Made by a program: the position numbers and the translations under genes
Part shown: positions 10,683 to 21,122 of the stretch, in pieces
Layout of the letters: each line of letters starts with the position of its first letter
Numbering within the stretch: the first letter of the stretch is position 1
Notes under the pieces: generated by a model
The model's database searches: none
Told to the model about the DNA's origin: nothing
The model's input: the letters and a program-made list of their open reading frames with translations, nothing else
Assembly (NCBI GenBank): GCA_958450365.1
Contig: CAUEEP010000742.1
Coordinates: 1,504,001 to 1,568,000, forward strand
Reading direction: 5' to 3'
Origin: Mesorhabditis belari
Lineage: Eukaryota > Nematoda > Chromadorea > Rhabditida > Rhabditidae
DNA length: 64,000 nt

Positions 10683-11044
10683 CACTACTGGACAATGAAA
10701 TATCATATTTGAAAAACGATCGTCACTTTCGCGCGTCTGTAACTCCCTTGTCTTTATCGTATTTCTAAATATTAATATTACCATTGTGTAGCCCTTGAAA
10801 AGAGCTTTCAGAAAATGTGTAACACTAATAGTTTAAACTCAAAGACAACGGAGTTACAGACGCGCGAAAGTGACGATCGATTAAAGATTAAAAACTATTA
10901 GTGTTACACATTTTCTGAAAGCTCTTTTCAAGGGCTACACAATGGTAATATTAATATTTAGAAATACGATAAAGACAAGGGAGTTACAGACGCGCGAAAG
11001 TGACGATCGTTTTTCAAATATGATATTTCATTGTCCGGTACTGT
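10683..11044. mobile_element. Tc1-like palindromic MITE, double-length copy
   Basis: The ends are ACTGGACAATGAAATATCAT and its complement, preceded by TA-rich sequence. The arms contain GATCGTCACTTTCGCGCGTC and TAACTCCCTTGTCTTTATCG. This copy has an extra internal inversion, so the GACGCGCGAAAGTGACGATC motif occurs three times. Shorter relatives are at 16742-16976 and 35452-35685. No transposase is present. Confidence 0.75.
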
Positions 11045-11088
11045 ACCTGTTATCTCTAGGTCTATTTTCCAGGCTAAACCCAAACCAA

Positions 11089-11892
11089 ATCAATCTCTAG
11101 CTTTAGCTTGACTTGCAATAGCGTCTAGCTTTAGATTTTTGCAGTAATCCTGATTCTGGCTTGACTTTTCTACTAGTCTGATCCATAAAAGATCACTGGA
11201 ATCGCCAGAATCCAAGCCTAATGCTTCTTTGGCTGATTAGAGCCAAAGAAGAACTCATTTTTAATGAAAATTTTAATTAGTTAGAAGATAATATAAACTT
11301 TTCTAGGCTAATACTAATTCTTTTCTATTGTCAGATGCGTTTTTTCTTGCTCTTCTGATGTACAATTTGTTTGTTTTGCAGAAAAAAATTGATATTTGTT
11401 ACGCCTACCAATTCACATATTAAAATTAGCATACAAACAAACAAATTCTCTCAGAAGATAAAAAAGAACTAAAAACTTTTTAGTCTTTTATCCATTTTAA
11501 GTCATTTTTTTCCACCTGATCGTCAAATTCTCTGATATTTTTAAAAAATACACAGAAACATGACTTTTATTGTTTTTAAAATGAAAAACGAGCGACTTTT
11601 TATGCAAATTGTGCGCAATATGGAAATGTGAGCGTCTTTTTATGCTAATACAAAGACGCTAATGCCTAGAAAAGTTTATATTATCTTGAGTCTAATTAAA
11701 ATTTTCATTAAAAATGAGTTCTTCTTTGGCTCTAATCAGCCAAAGAAGCATTAGGCTTGGATTCTGGCGATTCCAGTGATCTTTTATGGATCAGACTAGT
11801 AGAAAAGCCAAGCCAGAATCAGAATCAGGATTGCTGCAAAAATCTAAAGCTAGAAGCTATTGCAAGTCAAGCTAAAGCTAGAGATAGAGGCG
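11089..11892. repeat. Foldback element with arms of about 220 bp
   Basis: The left arm (about 11089-11315) and right arm (about 11665-11892) are reverse complements. Shared blocks include CTAGCTTTAGCTTGACTTGC, GATCCATAAAAGATCACTGG and GCCAAAGAAGAACTCATTTT. The centre (11316-11664) is non-coding. The CTAGCTTGACT-like outer sequence resembles other dispersed patches (14100, 15330, 27860, 40270, 51430). Confidence 0.8.
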
Positions 11893-12660
11893 GGTAGCTT
11901 CAAAGATAATTGGTGGGCGTAAGAGTCAGTACCAAAAAAAAAATCCCCTTCAATTGGCCTTCAATTCCGCATCGCCCTTTGAACCCCTGGATTTACAGGA
12001 AAATATTTTCATGATCTTTTTGTGATCATTTTTCGCAAGATTATTTTTATATTCCTTTCCGATTCACAAAATCGTGAGAAAATTGGTCTATTTTGTGTGT
12101 CGCGGATAGTTTATCACATTTCCCCATCAAATCTGCCCAAAAGTTGTTCTTCAAAAATGTCTTTTCTCTAAAATGTAACTAATTTTGTGCAAAAAAAAAT
12201 GAGAAAAGAAAACGAAATACATTTGAAAATAAGCGTTTTTTGACTTTCGCTTTCTCCTTTTTGTCTGCCTTAAATGGCTAAGATTTGACCGAACGGGCGT
12301 GGGAAACTGCTACCAGATGCTCAATTCTTCTTTATAAATAAATTCAATTCAGACAAAAGATTTGTGTATTTTGTCTTGTATTTTTTAAAGTATGATTGAG
12401 ACTTATCGTTTTGATAAGGCTTATGGGATTGGTTCAAAGGTTGATTTATCCCGTGTAGTCAACACTTTCACCTCTATTGAGAGAAAATCAGCAAGATTTA
12501 GTGCAACGTTGATTCAGTTTAGTTTCATTTGAAGTTAGGCATCAAAAATAGATTGGTTTATACATTTTTTTAAACTTTTTAAACACTTTTTAGATGTTTT
12601 CATCAAAAAATCTGGATTTAGAATAAGTAGTCTTCAAATTCGTTTGAAAAAATCGTAAAT
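11893..12660. other. Gene-poor stretch
   Basis: AT-rich sequence with no exon, RNA gene or clear repeat that I could support. Confidence 0.4.
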
Positions 12661-13118
12661 CTATTTGGATTTGGATTTGGATTTGGATCATTTGGAATTT
12701 GGATTTGGATCATTTGGATTTGAATTTGGATCATTTGGATTTAGATTTGAATCATTTGGAATTTGGATTTGGATCATTTGGATTTGGATTTGGATCATTT
12801 GGATTTGAATTTGGATCATTTGGATTTGAATTTGAATCATTTGGATTTAGATTTGAATCATTTGGAATTTGGATTTGGATCATTTGGATTTGGATTTGGA
12901 TCATTTGGATTTAGATTTGAATCATTTGGAATTTGGATTTGGATCATTTGGATTTGGATTTGGATCATTTGGATTTAGATTTGAATCATTTGGAATTTGG
13001 ATTTGGATCATTTGGATTTGGATTTGGATCATTTGGATTTAGATTTGAATCATTTGGAATTTGGATTTGGATCATTTGGATTTGGATTTGGATCATTTGG
13101 AATTTGGATCATTTGAAA
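12661..13118. repeat. Minisatellite (GGATTTGGATCATTT-like units)
   Basis: About 460 bp of GGATTTGGATCATTTGGATT variants, with a higher-order unit of about 64 bp repeated at the end of the array. The array is open in several plus frames (Asp/Leu/His- or Phe/Gly-rich), but this is a by-product of the repeat. Confidence 0.95.
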
Positions 13119-13515
13119 AAATCGTAAAAAAAGATAAATCTATTGAATTCTTAATTTCAATATCATATTGAAAAGTAAAGATTAAAATTAGAAGAGAAAA
13201 ATACTTTAGAAAACAAATCTCAGAAGACAACTGTTCGCCTTTTTTATCTAAATTTCAAGAATTAGAATTTGCAACCTCTTTTCTAATAAAACCCATTGCC
13301 TATTTGAGATCGATCACGATTTTTGCTCTCAACCTCTTCAAAATACTCCACCGAAAATCGTTTCCTCGTTGAAAACGTTGTTTAGAAGATTCAAAAAGAA
13401 TGCGAGTCAATGAAAAGAAAATTTTTGTGCAAAAGACGCATTCTTTTCTTTTCTTTTTCTGCTCCACCCACCACATCACATCAAAATTAGGGCATAAGAT
13501 CAATCGGGACGCTCT

Positions 13516-13640
13516 TCTTTTCTTTCATTTCATTTCTTTCTTTTCATTTCTTTCTTTTCATTTCTTTCTTTTCATTTCTTTCTTTTCATTTCTTTCTTTT
13601 CATTTCTTTTTTTTTCATTTCTTTTCTCTTCTCTTCCTTT
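13516..13640. repeat. Pyrimidine-rich tandem repeat
   Basis: Units of TTTCATTTCTTTCT repeated about eight times. Confidence 0.9.
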
Positions 13641-14070
13641 TCTTTCTCTTATCATCCGGGGATTCACCTAGAAATTGATTTTTTTTGAGGGAGAACAAAT
13701 TTTTCTGAGCTTGATCGAATCAATTTCAAAGTCCAAACCGTTTTAAAACATTCAACCCCAACTTGTAGCTTTTTACTTTTTGCATTTTTTGTTTATCAAT
13801 TCTTCTTCCAGGTTATTCATTTGAATCTAGCAGAAAATGATTTTCAATTAGTTTATTTGTGTTATATCTGAATGTTTGAATGTCGTAATGGTATAGGATT
13901 GCTATTTCAGCTATAACTGTTAGCAATTTATCTAACAAAATAGAAATCAATATCATAGAGAAAGAAGAACAGACAGAAACAATTGAATTGACGACTACGC
14001 GTCGCTTCAGTTGACGTGTACAAAAGGCAGAGCATTAGTGCAAAATAGAAAACATTTTGTGGAATCTCTT
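13641..14070. other. Gene-poor stretch
   Basis: No recognisable exon or RNA gene. Confidence 0.35.
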
Positions 14071-14295
14071 CTCATCAATCTATCAATTGATTCTTATAAG
14101 GATGTAGCTGAATTTTCCTAGCTAGACCAGACTTTGCTGCTGGCCTGGCTTGACCTTAGACTAATGCCACCTTGACCAGCCAGTAGCCAGCAAAATTGGC
14201 TTTCTCACCAATCTATCAATTGATTCTTATAGGAATGTAGCTGAATTTTTCTAGCTAGACCAGTCTTTGACCAGCCAGTAGCCAGCAAAATTGGA
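14071..14295. repeat. Direct repeat, two unequal units
   Basis: ATCTATCAATTGATTCTTAT, GTAGCTGAATTTT and CCAGCCAGTAGCCAGCAAAA occur in both 14071-14200 and 14206-14295. The first unit has an extra 40 bp rich in CTGGCTTGAC. Confidence 0.75.
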
Positions 14296-14793
14296 AAATT
14301 TCCGTTCAAAAATCGTTTTAGATTTGTCTTAAAGGTCTAAAGATCTAAAGCTCTAAAGGTCTTAAAACTTAAACCTAAATATTCATTTTAAATATTCACA
14401 AAGATAAATAAATATATAGTGATCGATTTAGTCACAATCTTCTCTGCCTCCTTCACCTCATTCATCTCTCTTTTTTCCTTTTCCTGCACCCAGTCTCCTC
14501 CAGATTTTATCTTCTCCTCCCCCCACCCTTCCATCTCCTCTCTCATTGTATTTTGTGGAGAAAACAGAACCGTTTTTGCTGTTTTTGCCTTGCTCTTACC
14601 ACTCAAAAAATCTTTTCACCTTTTTTCAATCCTTAAAGTGATCTTTGTTGTTTCGAAAATTCCTTTTCTTTCAAGAACTCTTTTCTCTTTTTTTTACTCA
14701 TCGAATTTCAGAGCCAATCAACCAAAAAAAATCCACCGATTGATCCTCTCATCTGGGTGAAATTCCCAATTTCTTTGTCGTGACCAGATCAAA

Positions 14794-17700
14794 ATGAATA
14801 TGGACAATTATATTCTCGTGGATCCACTAACGGCAAAACCGATCGAATGTTGGAAAAAATATTTGCGACAAGGCAGAATATCGGAGCCGGCAAAGACGCT
14901 CAGGTGAGCTAGAGAAGTGAAAAGTGATAAAAATTTGACATAAAACTACTATGTATGATGAAGATTTTACCTGTATCAACCTTTAGACTTGTAAATTTAT
15001 TAAATTATCTAATAGTGACGTCACATTTTACTTGCATTTCCATTTGCAAGTATCTTTCAAATTTCATGACCTTCCTCACTCCCTCATTTCCCGAGATCAT
15101 TTCAAGAGCAATAGATACTCATCTACTCGAGTTTTCTGAGGATTTCTGGAACCGAAAACATCAGACAAATTCATTTCATTCATTTGAAAAATTGAGTTCA
15201 TTGGGCAACAAATTATATACATATACATCACACATGATACATCACACATACAAGCTTGTACAAAGCATCAAGGCTCTTGAACAACTCTACTCTTGAACAA
15301 CTCTACTCTTGATTCAAGAGTAGGGTTGTTCCAGGCCTTGGCTTGACTTTGCTGCGGGTCTAGCCTGCAAAATAGCTCGCCAGAAGCCAGGCATGTCCCT
15401 GGTCTGTCTAGCTTGACTTACAATTAGTCCGGAAAACTGCCCTGACTTACTGTTGGGTTCTGCTCCTGACCAGTCCTGGTCTAGCTCTTTGCCTAGTCCT
15501 GGCCTGGCTCTAGAGCCCGTTTGAAACATTCTGGTCAAGAGTCTACAGGCTAAATTCAAGGCTGATTTTTCACAATTATGAGACTAATCAAAGTGCTGAT
15601 GCTTGCTAAAAAACGACCTAAACCTTTCCCAAGAAAAGGCAAAGTCTTTCAATCAGTTTTTCAATCAGTTTGTATCAGTTCTTCAAAAAAATCTCTCTTT
15701 CACAATTTCACAATCCACATTTTTTCATCGATTTTTGCAGAGGACAGTCCCCTTTCCCTTCCATTCATCCCATCCTCCTTTCCTATCGGCCCTCGAAATC
15801 TCTAAGAAAATTTCGAAAAGTTTCGAACTTTACGTGTCCTCGCTTTTTGCCAGCTAAAAAATGACTTGCCGAGTAGTGTTAAACTGAAAAATTGTTGAAA
15901 GGAATTTGACAAACACACCGAATCACATGATCGGTCGTATTCTGCAAAAGAAAAAGTTCAAATTGTTATTTTGTTAGTTTGTTAGTTAAGTAAAGTACAG
16001 TCAAGTTAAAGCAACGCTTTTAGATTAGACTCGCCCATCCACGAGCACAAGGTGCGCTTCGTTTGTATCTCGGACACACATGAGAAATTGGGTGAGTGAA
16101 ATTGAGAAAACAAATCTTTAAAAGTAAGTATTTGGCTGAGCCAAATAACCTGAAACAAACAAATACCGTATTTTCTGTAATAGTAGTGCGCACTACTATT
16201 TTTTCAAGCCTCCTCCAGACTGCACTACTATTACAGACTGCACTACTATTATAGATTGCACTACTATTACAGACTGCACTACTATTACAGAAAATACGGT
16301 AACCAAATCTTTTGAAAGCTAAAGAATGATTTCCATATAGACGAAGTTCTTCCTTTGGTCCCTGACGGAGATGTACTAATTCATGCGGGCGATTTCACAA
16401 ATTACGGCGATGTTGGCGAGGTGATCAAATTCAACGCCGAAATTGGTGAGTTTGGACAAAAATTGGACAAAAACCAAGATTTAACATTAAAAAGACAATT
16501 TTCTAGGCAAACTCCCTCACAAATACAAAGTGGTCATAGCGGGGAATCATGAGCTCGGATTCGAGGATGGAGAGGTGAGAAAAAATTGAGAATTCACGGC
16601 TAAACATTGCTTTCTTTGAACAGGAGATGAACGAAAAGCAATTAGCTGGTTTGAACATGCTCGGAATCACAAAAGCCTACGAGTTGCTATCAAATTGTAT
16701 CTATTTGTGCGATCGGGAAACGAAGGTAAAATCTTGTTACATACAGTACCGGACAATGAAATATCATATTTGAAAAACGATCGTCACTTTCGCGCGTCTG
16801 TAACTCCCTTCTCTTTGAGTTTAAACGATTAGTGTTAGACATTTTCTGAAAGCTCTTTTCAAGGGCTACACAATGGTAATATTAATATCTAGAAATACGA
16901 TAAAGACAAGGGAGTTACAGAGGCGCGAAAGTGACGATCGTTTTTCAAATATGATATTTCATTGTCCATTAGTGTATGTAAACGAACTAAACTGAAGGCT
17001 TGACTCTTGAGAATCCTTGCTTACAATCCTTGAATTTCTCTGAAAACTGTGCTCCTTATTCAGCTCTTCGGCTTGAGGATCTACGGCGCCCCGTGGCACT
17101 CGATGCCCGGTTACTCGTTTTTCCGACCAAGGGGACAAAAGATCTTGCACAAATGGAATCAAATACCAAATGGCGTCGATGTTCTCATCACGCACTCGCC
17201 TCCATTGGGTAAGGAAATTCGATTCAAAATTTTGTCATAATTATGACTAAAGAGCTCGTGGTTTGGGGAAAGGGCGCATAGTTGAGTCCGGCGCAAAGTT
17301 GGGGGCACTCCTTTTTGCTTAAAAGGTTATTTCTATTATAATTGAGCTTTTGGTAAAAAAAAAGCAAAATGTTTGACCGGAGGCGGATTCGAATCCTTGA
17401 CCTCTGGTCCTTGGTCCGAGCGCGCTAAGCACTCAGCCATTTCACACCACGCAGGTGCATATTCCGGGGTGCATATTTCGGGAGTACGTATTTCACGGGG
17501 TGCACATTTTGGCCACTCCTCGAAAAACTCACTTTTGCACCCGCTAGAGCTCCAACATTTCAACTGAGAGACTGACATTTCGAAATTATATAAGTTAGAT
17601 AAGTACCATTATTTCTAGGTCATGGTGACTTCAATGCGTGGAACAAGATGGACGGAATCTTGGCCGGTGACGTCGAGCTGCTGAACACCGTTGAGCAACG

Positions 17701-18557
17701 TGTGAAGCCAAAGTTGGTGTTTGCCCCAAATTAGCTACCGTAAATACTGTAATCGGACCCCACCCCCATAATGACGGTGCGGAGTGTTGCGTAGTCTAGC
17801 TTTGAACGAGTTTTTCTCGACACTGGTTTATGCTACAATGCGCGCTTAGGTATCAAAAAATAGCCCTGAATTTCAGCTATTTTTTGATACCAAAGACGCA
17901 TTTTTTGAAAGTACGGGCGCTTTGAAAAAAATGAAATACTAAAAAACTTTTGCGACTACGCGACTGTACGAGGGCGGTGGAGTACTATTACAGTATTTAC
18001 GGTACTGTAATAGTCTGTCCTGGTACTGTAATAGTGTAATGTCGAGCTGCTGAGCACCGTTGAGCAACGTGTGAAGCCAAAGTTGGTGTTTGCCCCAAAT
18101 TAACTATCCCTTTTTATGTTTCCCGAATGACCGACAATCGCTAGTAATCACTAGACATGGGAAAATTTCAACCCAAACCAATTCCACCTTCGTTTTCTTG
18201 GCCGATTCCTCTGAAACTTTGTCTACAGATAGAAATCGTCATTTTCAGCTTGTAGACAAAATTTCAGAGCAATCAGCCAAAAAATGGCCGAGAAAACGAA
18301 GGTGGAATTAGGTTGGGCTTGGAAATTTTCCCATTTTCCCATGTCTAGTAATCATTGACCATTTCAGATACCATGTCTTCGGCCACGTGCATCAACAACA
18401 CGGCGCCACGACGAACGGCTCGACCACTTTCATCAACGCCTCAATCTGTGATCACAAGTTGCGCACGTGCTACGATCCGATCATTTTCGATATGCCCCTT
18501 CCGCCAGGCACCATGAAACAAGATTTCCTCGATCAGTCTTTAAATGGATCACCTTGA
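14794..18557 (+). CDS. MPPED-type metallophosphoesterase, copy D (complete)
   Basis: Eight exons join in frame: 14794-14903, 16024-16091, 16341-16445, 16507-16574, 16624-16725, 17064-17208, 17619-17712 and 18368-18557, giving about 293 aa (vertebrate MPPED2 is 294). Motifs in order: VRFVCISDTHE, DVLIHAGDFTN, VVIAGNHELGFEDGE, RIYGAPWHSMPGYSF, DVLITHSPPLG and YHVFGHVHQQHGATTNG. These cover the whole dinuclear metal site. Compared with copy C it has an extra intron within the GDFTN-to-GNHE region, a longer N-terminus and a longer C-terminus ending PLPPG plus a tail. The two complete copies are clearly diverged paralogues. Introns 2, 5 and 7 contain MITEs. Confidence 0.93.
15320..15555. repeat. 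Dispersed GC-richer repeat fragment
   Basis: Rich in CTGGTCTAGC and CTTGACTT words and unlike the surrounding AT-rich intron. Similar patches occur near 14100, 27860-27970, 40260-40400 and 51410-51540, and in the arms of the 11089-11892 foldback. It lies in intron 1 of copy D. Confidence 0.5.
16164..16301. mobile_element. Small MITE with TACCGTATTTTCTGTAATAG termini
   Basis: The termini TACCGTATTTTCTGTAATAG and CTGTAATAGTAG-type complements flank four short tandem units of GACTGCACTACTATTACA. It lies in intron 2 of copy D. Confidence 0.75.
16742..16976. mobile_element. Tc1-like palindromic MITE
   Basis: The ends TACAGTACCGGACAATGAAA and the mirrored CATTGTCCATTAGTGTA, with arms containing GATCGTCACTTTCGCGCGTC, match the elements at 10683 and 35452. 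It is inserted in intron 5 of copy D. Confidence 0.8.
17378..17450 (-). pseudogene. tRNA-like pseudogene (minus strand)
   Basis: On the minus strand the order is ATGGCTGAGTGCTTAGCGCG (box A and D arm) and then GGATTCGAATCCG (T arm), about right for a Leu-like tRNA. The anticodon stem has mismatches and the acceptor does not pair. It lies in intron 6 of copy D. Confidence 0.5.
17736..18004. mobile_element. MITE with TACCGTAAATACTGTAATAG termini
   Basis: A palindrome of about 269 bp. It starts TACCGTAAATACTGTAAT and ends with the complement. The arms contain ACGACTGTACGAGGG/CCCTCGTACAGTCGCG-type and TATTTTTTGATACC sequences. Relatives at 28137-28406 and 35835-36100 are 80-90% alike by eye. It lies in intron 7 of copy D and is bracketed by a 65-bp direct repeat. 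Confidence 0.8.
18041..18105 (+). repeat. Copy of the exon 7 end plus donor of phosphoesterase copy D
   Basis: It repeats 17672-17735, starting GTCGAGCTGCTGA and running across the exon 7 donor GTTGGTG into the intron, with only a few changes. The MITE at 17736-18004 sits between the two copies. It therefore contains a decoy donor and 41 bp of exon. Confidence 0.8.
18151..18348. mobile_element. MITE with perfect TAATCA target duplication
   Basis: The termini CTAGACATGGGAAAA and TTTTCCCATGTCTAG are complementary. The arms contain ACCTTCGTTTTCTTGGCCGA-like sequence. TAATCA flanks both sides (18145-18150 and 18349-18354), a 6-bp target duplication. It lies in intron 7 of copy D, just upstream of the last exon. 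Confidence 0.8.
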
Positions 18558-19506
18558 TTTTTGTTTTTTTTTAAATTGTCTATAGCTTTCATTTCACCCA
18601 ATTTTAGCGCTCACTTAAACCTTTTTTTTGCATAATTTTACTTCGAAACTTGTCAACCTTTTACAATTTAAACCTTCAATTTAAACCTTATTAAAGTGGG
18701 TTACCGTATCTCTTAGCTGTCTACTTTCTAAACTCGTTTCTCGTTAAAGTACTGTAAGATTTCAGTATCGAATCTTTCTGCAGTAGCTGAATATTTACTA
18801 ATACAGTTTTCTACACTTTTCCAGCATACAGTGACAAGACAAGATACTGTAATTTCATAGTATTTCGAAATTTTTGATGTAATTTTAAAACTTTCCAAGG
18901 AAAGGTCAACTGACTGAGTCGACAAAATGCTATGCGAACTCTTCCGCACAAAAAACACTAGTCAACACTTCTTGAAAAAAAGGAAAAGAATTCGATCCGC
19001 AACTAGGCCGCTAAGATTCAAATCAACATACTTTCAGAGTCCTAACAAAACTTTTGACGCTTAGAACTCCTGGCAGGTTGTCATCTACGAAAAACGGAAC
19101 ACATATTCGCAAGCAGCAGAAAATTCTGCGTTGAATCGTATAGGTCGCATAGCATTTAGCCGGCTCAGCCAATTGATCTTCCCTTGTTTCATTTTTCGTT
19201 TTTTTTTGTCCGCCTAGCTTGTACATTCTTTTTCTTTCTTTATTATACTTAGCCGATTTTACTTTCTATCTCCTCACACCTAGCATAATGACATCACTTT
19301 TTTTGTCTTCAGTTCTCATGAAAATAAAAATAAAAACTTGAAATAGTTTTTTTGTCTTTTTAGTTTTCAAATTTTATCCATTAAAGCCAAAAATTGATAT
19401 GAATGTAGAGACGGTAAGCGAGAAGAAAAAAGAAAATATCAAGCCGGGAGAGCTGTGAAATGATGTGAACATTGAAAAAGTACAAAATTAAAACTTCTTG
19501 ATGATT
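18558..19506. other. 3' flank of copy D, no gene seen
   Basis: AT-rich, with possible polyadenylation-type sequences after the TGA at 18557. No further exon or RNA was recognised. Confidence 0.4.
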
Positions 19507-19914
19507 TACCGTATTCTCTCTAATAGTAGTGCACCCAGAGCGTCGCCTAAATTCCTCGAAATCTCGAAAAGCGTTTATCAGAACCTATCGATGTGGGGCC
19601 GGAAAATGTAGCTGACGATGAGAGCTAGTGGGGGGATTTGAGTGTTGAGCTTCTGCGAAAACTTAGAAAGCTGTAAAATAGTCACCAACTCGGCAGGGTG
19701 CACTATTAGAGCAGGCACCTTAAGGTTTGCCTAAATTGCTCGAAATCTCGAAAAGCGCTTATCAGAACCTATCGATTTGGGGTCGGAAAATGTAGCTGAC
19801 GATGAGAGCTAGTGGGGGGATTTGAGTGTTGAGCTTCTGCGAAAACTTCGAAAGCTGTAAAATAGTCATCAACTCGGTTCGCCGGGGTGCACTACTATTA
19901 GAGAGAATACGGTA
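19507..19914. mobile_element. MITE with TACCGTATTCTCTCTAATAG termini and internal duplication
   Basis: The termini TACCGTATTCTCTCTAATAG and CTATTAGAGAGAATACGGTA are complementary. A block of about 170 bp (CGAAATCTCGAAAAGCG through AGCTGTAAAATAGTCA) occurs twice inside (about 19545-19690 and 19735-19870). Single-block relatives are at 47213-47410 and 47455-47690. Confidence 0.8.
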
Positions 19915-20321
19915 AACAATTTTAGTTTTCTAGTTTTCATGGAACACCAGAATCCTTGTGCTCCAAAAAACAAAAACACTAAAAATCTCCACAGAAAAGC
20001 TCGATATTCGAATAAGAAATCACATCGCCGAAATGAAATGTTCGAAAAATGATTTGAAATAAAAAGAATTGGCATAGAAATGAAAGACGAATGTCCAAAA
20101 GACAAAAAAATGATGCAAAGATGCGTTCTTTTCCTAAAATTTGACACCAGATTTAGTAAAGTTTCAGTTTTTTTGTCTCAATAAAGTTTGTCTCTGTTTT
20201 CGATTTATTTGAAGATGAAAGATTGAAGCTTTTCTGATAGTAGCTACAGTTTGAACTACAGCTTTTTGTGATCCAATGCCTATTAAGTACCTTTACTTTA
20301 AAGTGACCAAACCCAATTCAG

Positions 20322-21066
20322 GGTTTGGTCACTTTAAAGTAAAGGTAAAGGTACTTAATAGGCATTGGATTGGCCTTGCATTGAATCAATAGTACAGTCA
20401 TGGAGAAAAGTCTTTTAATGTTGGTTTTTAGAAGTTTGTTCTTTGTATATCTTGGGCCAGAGCGAGCGCATTGCCTTCTCGTAAAGTTGTAACTGGTGGA
20501 CGTCCACTTTTTGATGCACGATGAACGTTCCCCGTGAGTTTGACCCTGAAGACAACAAGCGATACACTTGTTTCGGTACAGCGGAAGAGCTCAGCGACGG
20601 CTTTTTCATTTTTTCGAGCTTCGACAATTTTATCTTTGTCAGAAGTTGATAAATAGGCGTCGGGCATCTAAAAAATTACAGTTAGTAACCAGAAATCAAA
20701 AGGAAAAAGACAGAAAAAGAAGAAATTTCTTCGAAAAAACTGTGATGTTAAAAGACTTTTGTCCATCAATTTTTGGCTCAATTTTTGTTTTATTAAAAAG
20801 TTCATGACACCTGATAAATTGTCAAATCCATCTTTTTGTAATGTTAAAATTAGAGATAATAAGCTCTTTAAATCTCTTTAAATTTAAATCTTTTAACCGT
20901 TTGCAAATTGGTCGGATTTGGCCCAAGATATACAAAGAACAAACTTCTAAAAACCAACGTTAAAAGACTTTTCTCCATGACTGTACTATTGAATGCAAGG
21001 CCAATGCAAGGCCAATCCAATGCCTATTAAGTACCTTTACCTTTACTTTAAAGTGACCAAACCCTG
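20322..21066. mobile_element. Decayed Tc1-like element inside a larger inverted repeat
   Basis: Inner arms 20392-20465 and 20920-20990 begin TACAGTCATGGAGAAAAGTC and are mirror images. The repeat continues outward (20322-20391 and 20991-21066; AATAGGCATTGGATTGGCCT). An extra mirrored stub lies at 20280-20321. Between the arms lies the start of a transposase on the minus strand. The rest of the transposase is missing. Confidence 0.8.
20428..20667 (-). pseudogene. Tc1-like transposase, N-terminal fragment
   Basis: A 79-codon frame beginning MPDAYLSTSDKDKIVEARKN, with SKSGRPPVTTLREGNALALA near the end. This is the order seen in Tc1-family transposases: a first helix-turn-helix, then a GRP-containing linker leading to the second DNA-binding domain. 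The DDE catalytic domain is absent, so it is a non-autonomous remnant. Confidence 0.75.
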
Positions 21067-21122
21067 AACTGCTTTACATAAATCTTTGAAGTATCACTTT
21101 AGACAAAAAAATCCTAGAAAAT

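Noticed and set aside
12699..13127. Asp/Leu/His or Phe/Gly-rich repeat protein
   Set aside because: Open frames follow from the GGATTTGGATCATTT minisatellite; no start context, conserved domain or flanking exon.
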